DNA of 64,000 nucleotides from Varanus komodoensis (taxonomy: Eukaryota; Chordata; Lepidosauria; Squamata; Varanidae): contig NW_025336416.1 in assembly GCF_004798865.1 (NCBI RefSeq), forward strand, positions 2,775,172 to 2,839,171, written 5' to 3'. Each line of letters begins with the position of its first letter. Position 1 is the first letter of the stretch. The position numbers were made by a program, and so were the translations under genes. The notes under the pieces were generated by a model, which was given only the letters and a program-made list of their open reading frames with translations, did not search any database and was not told the origin of the DNA. Shown here one piece after another: positions 57,467 through 64,000 of the stretch.

Positions 57467-58410
57467 ATGTGCACCCACAGTGCTCAAGTGACTGTGTGCT
57501 TCCAGGCAGCTGCCCATTTCGATGGGAACTCAAGCTCAGATACTGAGGATGAGAACGTTGTGGAATCTCAGCATGTCCTAGCAATGGACCAAGGTCAGAG
57601 AATGTCTGGGGAGAGAGGGGGGGAGCAATAGAAAGTTTGGGTTCAGGAGAACCTGGATCAGTCCACCCATGGGAAGCAGGAGATAGGAAAAGAGGAGGAG
57701 GGTTGACAGTTTGGACTGGTGGGATTCCCAGTCTACCAATCCATGGGGAGGAGTTGGAGCCAGAGGCTGGGAGTGTGTTGCATGGAGGAAAATGGGGAGG
57801 GGGACACCTAAGGGGGGAAAGAAGAAAAATGTTAGGGATCTCCCCTTTGACCTCCTGTGCTGAACTCGACCACCAAAATCCTCTTTGCTCTTTCTGCTCA
57901 CTTGCTCTGGTTGCTCTCTCCCTGGAAGCTTGGGTGCTTTTATTCCAGAGTCCCTAGACCAGCCATGCAGCTTCCTCTGATCTGCTCAGCTAGAAGCCAG
58001 GAACCAGAATCACCTTTGGATCCACCGTCCTCCACTAGGATGGCTTCCTCTCCTCATTTGTCATTCAGTGCAGTTCTAGACTCCCACCATGAAGAAAGGT
58101 AGGCCGATATGCATGATACGCTCTCTTTACTGCCCCCTCACAATTCTGTGCTGGAGGGATTTCCCTCAGGACTGTGGCTGGGTTGAATCCCGCACCTACT
58201 GCAATCCTGTCTCCATCCAGTCCCCGGAAGATGGTATGGGTACTTTTTAAAGCACGTACACGATGCATCTCAAATGCATGTGTTTAACATCATGCCTCAT
58301 TTTGTTCTATCATACAGGCATCAGGCCAAGGGTCGGGTCAGGATCTGAACACACATAAGACCATCTGTACCTGAAGCCACGCTGGGTCTCAGTTACAGCA
58401 TACTCTATGG
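57467..58410. other. No recognised feature
   Basis: Unassigned DNA, purine-rich around 57600-57840. Overlapping frames on both strands show no domain. Confidence 0.4.
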
Positions 58411-58700
58411 ATGGATGAATCTGCTAATTTCATTTCTCCTTTTCCTAATCTTAAATTTAGTTTCTCCTGAAATTTGATTTCTTTAAAGCTTTCATGAACA
58501 ATCATAAGCATTTCGGTGAGCATTTTTCCCAGTACATCCATTTCTGCATGTACATTTGCCAATTGTGCAATTTTCCTGATATAATGCATTTTATTTGTGA
58601 CTTAAAAAAAATAGATGTAGATATTAAGCATACACTTTCAGTTTTAATTACACAGTTTCTGTCTGCAGTTTTGGACTGGAGAACCCTAATTTCAGAATAG
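58411..58700. repeat. Unclassified AT-rich repeat-like segment
   Basis: Recurring phrases such as CATTTTTCCCAGTACATCCA, TTCTGCATGTACATTTGCCA and AATTTTCCTGATATAATGCA look like a periodic repeat I have the impression is common in reptile genomes. Family and boundaries are uncertain. Confidence 0.3.
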
Positions 58701-61700
58701 CAAAAATTTGAAAGGATAGTGATGTTTTAGTTCACTTCATGTTGGCCCAAAGATTTAGTAAATTTGCAAACTGAGCAAATGGGGGGGGGTTGCCCCACAC
58801 TGCCTCTTTCTTGTCCCTACAATACATTCCCCTCTTGATCAGTGGAATTAGTATAACGAAGCCCCTTATGCCAATCCTGTGGACTTCCTGCAAGGTTCCT
58901 CCTTAGTTCTTCCAGCTTCCTTGGGTGCCCCAATTCCCCCAGTGCCGAGTCTCAGAACAATGACCAAGCCTCACCTTAGGCACGTTTGTCCTTGCACAGC
59001 ATCAACCCAGCATTCCTCAATTTCTGAGCAACATGGCAACCCTCCAGGCAAAAGTATTAGCTCCTTTCTTCCTCCAAACAGGGCAATGGCTTCCCACTCC
59101 CAGTGAAATAGGGGACAGCAAAACACAGTGCCTTCTCTTTACACCACCCTCTGCTTTCTGCCTCAGCCACCGTGGCCAAATGGCTGTCAGGAGATAGCTC
59201 AGATGTGCCATTTTGTTCCGTTTTGTTTTGTTTTGTTTGGCCGAGGCTTCACATTCCACCTTCAGTTGCCAGCATCCATCTCACAGATGACTGCATCCCT
59301 CCTGCCCAATATTGCTTGTGCACTTCTGGCTCAAGAGCTCAGCAGCATTCGGGGGACTCATTAAGCCCTGCAGCATCCCTGATGCTTGTTTATTTTGTCG
59401 TGCAAGCAACGAGCACTCTTCTGGCCTCCTGCTCGCCCGAACAAGCCCGTGTGTGAAGGTTACGTCCTTGAGTGGAAGCCACCTGTTGATGGAGCTGCCT
59501 CTGGGGAAACCGTGGCACGGAACTGAGAGATGCTGTCGCCCTCCCATGTGAGAAAAGGTGGGACAGATGGAGTTGGAAAGGGCCGGGCCTTCGTTGCAGT
59601 ATTTCTGTTTCATGGGACATGGGCAACAGTCGTGAAGATGGCAATGAAGTGGGCTCCAAAATGTTACCCTCTCGTGATTTATCTTGCAGAACACATTCTG
59701 GTTACGGTACTGTTTAAGGCTACTTGCTGTACATCCTGGGAGAGGAACTGAATTGGACTAAGGAGACAAGGTCTTCCAGCCTCCACAGGCCAGATGATGT
59801 AGAGGGATGCAGGAACCACCACCCCTTCCAGAGGCTCTTGTTCCCCAGCTGTCACACCAGCTGGAGGCCCATCTAATGCTTCAGGTCAGGGTTACTGGAT
59901 CCCCTCCCCGTGCCAAGACCCTGGTGGATTCCTGGAGCTTGGGAAGCCGGCAGGGCCCAGAGAAGAAGCACAGCCTCAGTTGCCCAAATACAGAATGTCC
60001 ACCCGATAGCCTCACGGGCCACCTTGCTGGACTGCATCCTAGAAATGCAATAAAAGTGTAGGTCCCTCTAGCCGAGTATAGAGCACTTATGGTGTGGTGG
60101 AATTGGGTGGGATGCCCCATCAGATGTCTGTGAGTAGCATCCCACCCTTCTCGTCTCGATAGCCTTCTGTATCGTGTGTATCAGATTGTAAAGCTTTGTG
60201 TTCTTGGTTGCATCCTTGCACAGCACCTAGGAATTTAAAATGCCATCGTCATTCTCAGCTTCATTTGATTACGGATGCAACAGGAGGTGGGTGGAATCAT
60301 CCTGAAGCAGCAGAATGGGCTGCACTGTTTCAGGCTGCAGGGAAGGAAGCCTATTTGTGAATGGGCCCCAACCGAAAGAACACCTTGCGAGCTGGAAGGC
60401 AGCACAACCGGGAGTGGGCAGGGCAGGGCCGTACTTGCTGGTGTGCTTTGCGGTCTTTTTTGCAGGGAGATTTTAATGTGAAGGGGCAACTCAGAGTGGA
60501 ACCCACCACCTGCTGCCTAAAACGGTGTGACCACCTCAAGATCCGGCAGCCTCCTTCTACTGCATGTGCAAACCAGGCTCCAGAGAAAAAGGCTAAGGAC
60601 CAGGTCAGGTCAGACTCAAAGAACCGAGGAAAGTGGCTAAAGTTTGGGAAATGGACTGATAAGAAAGGCAGCTTCGGCCATTTGAAGCATCTGGGACCAA
60701 ACAGGAGCCCACAGGCCACACAGATAATTCATATAGGTATGCATAGGAACCTCTTTGAACCCAAATTTAATTGTGGAGGGGCTCTCAGGGGTAGGTAGGG
60801 CTGGAGGCACCACACCAACCCAACCCAAGTTTATCAGCTTATTAAGGATATCAGGGACCATGGATTCTTTAGATTCCCAGATCTAAGGTCAGAAACAGAA
60901 CTCTCTCCTCGGATCTCCCTCCATCCCTCATAGCTGGCATGGAAAGAACGGCTCTGGCTGCTTCTTCTAGGTCATCAAAGTGAATTAGGAGAAGTGGGAT
61001 GGGGCATTTGGAGGGGCTGGGAGGGAAAGAGACTGGGGTGGCACTCTAGCTGTTATCCCTCCCTGTCCAAAGGGCTGCTGCTAGGTCAAATAGGGCATGG
61101 AACTGAACTGCAGAGTGGGGAGGCAAAGATTGCCCCTGCAATTCTCTTTCCCTGTTTAGGATGCCTGCAATCTTCTGACTTTGTGAGGCTTACAGGCATC
61201 ACTTTTGCATTGCTCCCCGAAGCTCTTACTGCCCACAAATGAGCCTTGAGAGAGGAAATTTGGCTTCTAGGATGGGCGAAAGCCTTCACAGAAGCCAGGA
61301 AATCACTGAAAGATGGCTAGGGAAAGGGATTGAGTCAGGGGACATCTGAGGAATCCCAGAAGATCAGATCGGGACCAAAGGAGGTTCAGATGTCACCTTG
61401 GCTTGAGATTCCCCAGGCCTGCTGGAGCTTGTAGGTTTCTTTCCTGGTTCCAGATTGTCTTCCATCCTCCTCCTCCACCTGTTATTTGAGTAGAAATCAG
61501 CCAAGAACCCAGCCGTTGTGCCTTCCAATTCCTCTCAGTAATAATGCTGTGTAAGTTTTCCCCTCCAACGTGCTTCTTGCTGTCTTGGCTTCCACCCTCC
61601 CCGCAATCTTCCCTTCCTCCGTTTCCTTTTGCATTAGCTGCATATTTGTGACTTATGAATTTTGCTTGGGAGAATTGCTTCTATAATTTAAGACTGGGCC

Positions 61701-62989
61701 CCAACAGCTGTGCTTCGGAGACATTTTTCATGATAACGAATCCTCTCCGTCATCGGTGGATACTCTCGAGTCAATAAAAAGGAAGACATTATTGCTTTAT
61801 TTTGTCAAAGGGAAAGGGAAAAATTACCCCATGTGTGATAATAATAAGAGCAATAAGAAGAGATACTGATGATCCCTTAACTCTGAGCTGAATGAAACGG
61901 TTGAGAGAAATACATTCTTTCAAACCTCGTTTATTTCTTTATAATATCATCCTGGAATCACACACGCACCCCACGTTCCTTCTTCTTCTTCATAGGTTGC
62001 CCTTCTAAAATCTCCTAGATCTATCAACAGAACAATATTTTTAATGGTTGGGGAGGGGCCTTTCGATGGTGTGACATCTCCCATTAATTGACTTCTCTGA
62101 TTAATTTGAAAGGGTGAGGGGAAAAGATTCTGGAATCCAGCCTTATCCAGCTTCTGATCCAGGGGGGAGCCCTAGCACAGTGGGGCTTCATATCCCGAAG
62201 ATGCCAGCAACGTCTGAGGAACACTCAGTGCCCGTCAGAGCAGACACAACTTGAAGAGAAAGGCCTAAGAGCCACTGCTTGCCCGTGAAGATAGATGGAC
62301 TTAGACTCAGTATAAGGTAGGGTGTATTTCACAGTGCTCTATTTGGTGGGTTGCAAAAGGACTGCCCTATGGTTGGAAAACACATTTGAAAGGCTATCCA
62401 GGCTGAGCCCAGTTAAAGATAAAGAACCATCCAAAGGAAGAGCTGGGCTTGGACATGTCCCATCAGCAGCACCTGGACAGCAGACTGAGCAAAACCCACG
62501 GGTCCACTACTCACGGACTTCCACACTAGGGACAGATGGACCATATTTCTGTTCAAGGGCACCACTCAGTGGGGATGCCTGCAGTGCAGCAAGCTCAGAT
62601 GGTTACAGGGAGGACCACGGAGGCAAAGACCACATCCATGCTCCTCTCTTTCTGCAAAGCAGCAAGAAGGCTGAATCCAGCCACATAGCTGCATTACTTT
62701 GGAGAAAGAGAGAATGAGGCTGAGGCGCCACCAGGACATGTCATGTTTTGGCCTGGTCTCCTCCCTCCCCTGCCCCTCGAGCGTTCCCTCACCTTGGAGA
62801 TGAGTTTCTTACCATGCTAGCTGTGACGGGAGGGGGATATGGGTGCAATTTCCCATTCCCAAGCCCAGGGCTCTTTTCTGAACTTGGATCTAAGCATCTA
62901 AAAAGCCGCATGGCCTTCCTGATGCTATCTAGAGACCACAGGATTATTCTGTAAAGTATATTGCTGATTTCTCATTTGCAGCTATGTAT
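58701..62989. other. Repeat-poor interval
   Basis: No exon or confident repeat in about 4.3 kb. A short (GTTTT)n run lies at about 59219-59237. The block at 61620-61870 and the stretch at 62030-62125 are AT-rich with TTAATTGACTTC and GATTAATTTGAA motifs and look like candidate conserved non-coding DNA. Open frames at 60361-60798 and 62322-62717 have no recognisable domain. Confidence 0.4.
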
Positions 62990-63460
62990 ACATCAGCAGA
63001 TTTGTAATGTATGGCTGTGAGAGTTGGAGCATAAGGAAGGCCGAGCGCCGAAGAATTGATGCTTTTGAAATGTGGTGTTGGAGAAGACTCCTGAGAGTCC
63101 CTTGGACTGCAAAGAAATCAAATCAGTCAATCCTAAAGGAACTCAACCCTGACTGCTCTTTAGAAGGTCAGGTACTAAAGCTGAAGCTCAAATACTTTGG
63201 TCACCTAATGAGAAGGAAGGACTCATTGGAAAAGACCCTGATGCTGGGAATGAATGAAGGCAAAAGGAGAAAGGGACGGCTGAGGTTGAAGTGGCTGGAT
63301 GGGGTCACTGGGACGGTGGGTGTGGGCTTGGGTGGACTCCAAGGGATGGTGGAGGACAGGAGAGCCTGGAGGAATGTTGTCCATGAGGTCATGAAGAGCT
63401 GGGCATGACTTTGCAACGGAGCAACAACAACAGCAGCAGCAGCAGCAGCAGCAGCAGATA
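62990..63460 (+). mobile_element. BovB (RTE) LINE 3' end with uninterrupted C-terminal frame
   Basis: From 63007 an open frame of 133 codons reads MYGCESWSIRKAERRRIDAF, EMWCWRRLLRVPWTAKKSNQ, SILKELNP, LEGQVLKLKLKYFGHLMRRK and KTLMLG, then DRRAWRNVVHEVMKSW, and stops at TGA. This is the C-terminus of the BovB reverse transcriptase protein. The 3' end continues as GCAACGGAGCAACAACAACA and a (CAG)n tail. It is 5'-truncated, so it encodes no full enzyme. The preserved frame suggests a fairly young copy. Confidence 0.92.
63421..63460 (+). repeat. (CAA)n(CAG)n tail repeat
   Basis: About three CAA units followed by about nine CAG units, formed at the 3' end of the BovB copy. BovB normally ends in short CAA-type repeats, so the CAG run probably grew from that tail. 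Confidence 0.9.
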
Positions 63461-64000
63461 CGTCTTTTATGTAAATTACTGTCCTTCTTTTTGTTGGTTC
63501 ATGACTGGCCACCCATGTATAGAGTTCCTGTGTTCACCTCTGTGACTTAAGGTAAGCAATAGTCTAATGTCATAAATTTAAATATCATCATCTTCCATTT
63601 ATTTTAATGCCTCAGTTCCATAGTAAACAGTCTTCAGAGGGTCTCACAGCACTTTGCACAATATAGTGACAGTTCACTAAGGGTGTTATCCTATGTGAAG
63701 CTACAGGATCCCAGCTCTGAGATCCTACAGTCTTGGAGTTGTGACTCTGAAGGCTGAGCTCTACTTCCTTGCAGTTGGTAGGCAAAGAATTGTGCCAGCT
63801 GCAACCCCACCAGCTTGCAACGGGGCCCCAGAAGGAGAAAAAGGGGTGTGCCAAGCAGTGGGGAGGGAAGGAGCGTGGGGCTACGGCACTGCACTAATTC
63901 CAGCCAGTGCCCTAGACTCCTTCCCCAGCCCTCTGTGCCGCTACATCTAAATGTCTGAAAACAGCCACTCAGGGAAAATACAGAGCATGAAGTGCCAAAA
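63461..64000. other. No recognised feature
   Basis: Unassigned DNA to the right edge of the window. Confidence 0.4.

Noticed and set aside
60361-60798. 145-codon basic open frame
   Set aside because: No domain recognised; the composition is simply rich in Lys, Arg and Gly from local base content, with overlapping frames on the other strand.

Overview
This window looks like repeat-laced intergenic or intronic DNA from a squamate reptile, most likely a lizard. The inference rests on the repeat mix: several CR1 subfamilies, L2-like LINEs with the GCCGCCCC/CCTCGGGG type of 3' end, at least two RTE-clade lineages (one clearly BovB), and many copies of a tRNA-derived SINE with a MIR-type core. Nothing prokaryotic is present: there are no operons, no long ORFs with ribosome binding sites, and no rRNA or functional tRNA. 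I found no host protein-coding exon that I can support with confidence. Nearly all open frames are chance frames or the 3' ends of LINE reverse transcriptase genes.

Layout. 1-10 kb: CR1 copies (minus at the left edge, plus at 1.6 kb and 6.5 kb), a SINE directly behind the 6.5 kb copy, then two L2-like fragments lying 5' end to 5' end at 9.4-10.25 kb. 10-23 kb: a dense repeat cluster of CR1 and SINE pieces at 12.7-13.4 kb, a second close relative of the 6.5 kb CR1 at 16.0 kb, and an L2-like copy at 19.6-20.7 kb split by a 580 bp solo LTR with a perfect 5 bp target duplication. It continues with RTE and CR1 fragments at 21.8-22.1 kb and a 334 bp hAT-type non-autonomous DNA transposon at 22.6 kb. 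23-34 kb: scattered CR1, L2 and SINE copies, a second probable hAT-type element and a GT/AC near-palindrome. 34-52 kb: AT-rich, repeat-poorer DNA with microsatellites, three L2-like copies, an inverted CR1 and a tRNA-like SINE remnant. 52-64 kb: RTE, L2, SINE and BovB fragments, a CR1 carrying a perfect 40 bp inverted repeat at 57.2 kb, and a well-kept BovB 3' end at 63.0-63.46 kb.

No genes work together here. What can be read is insertion history: which element landed in which, and local rearrangements. The most notable objects are the 57.2 kb hairpin (identical 40-base arms, 11-base loop, arising inside a CR1), the LTR-in-LINE nesting at 19.6-20.7 kb, the twin-priming-like L2 inversion at 55.1 kb, and several AT-rich, homeodomain-motif-rich blocks that resemble conserved non-coding elements but cannot be confirmed without alignment. 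I see no sign of a new multi-gene system.
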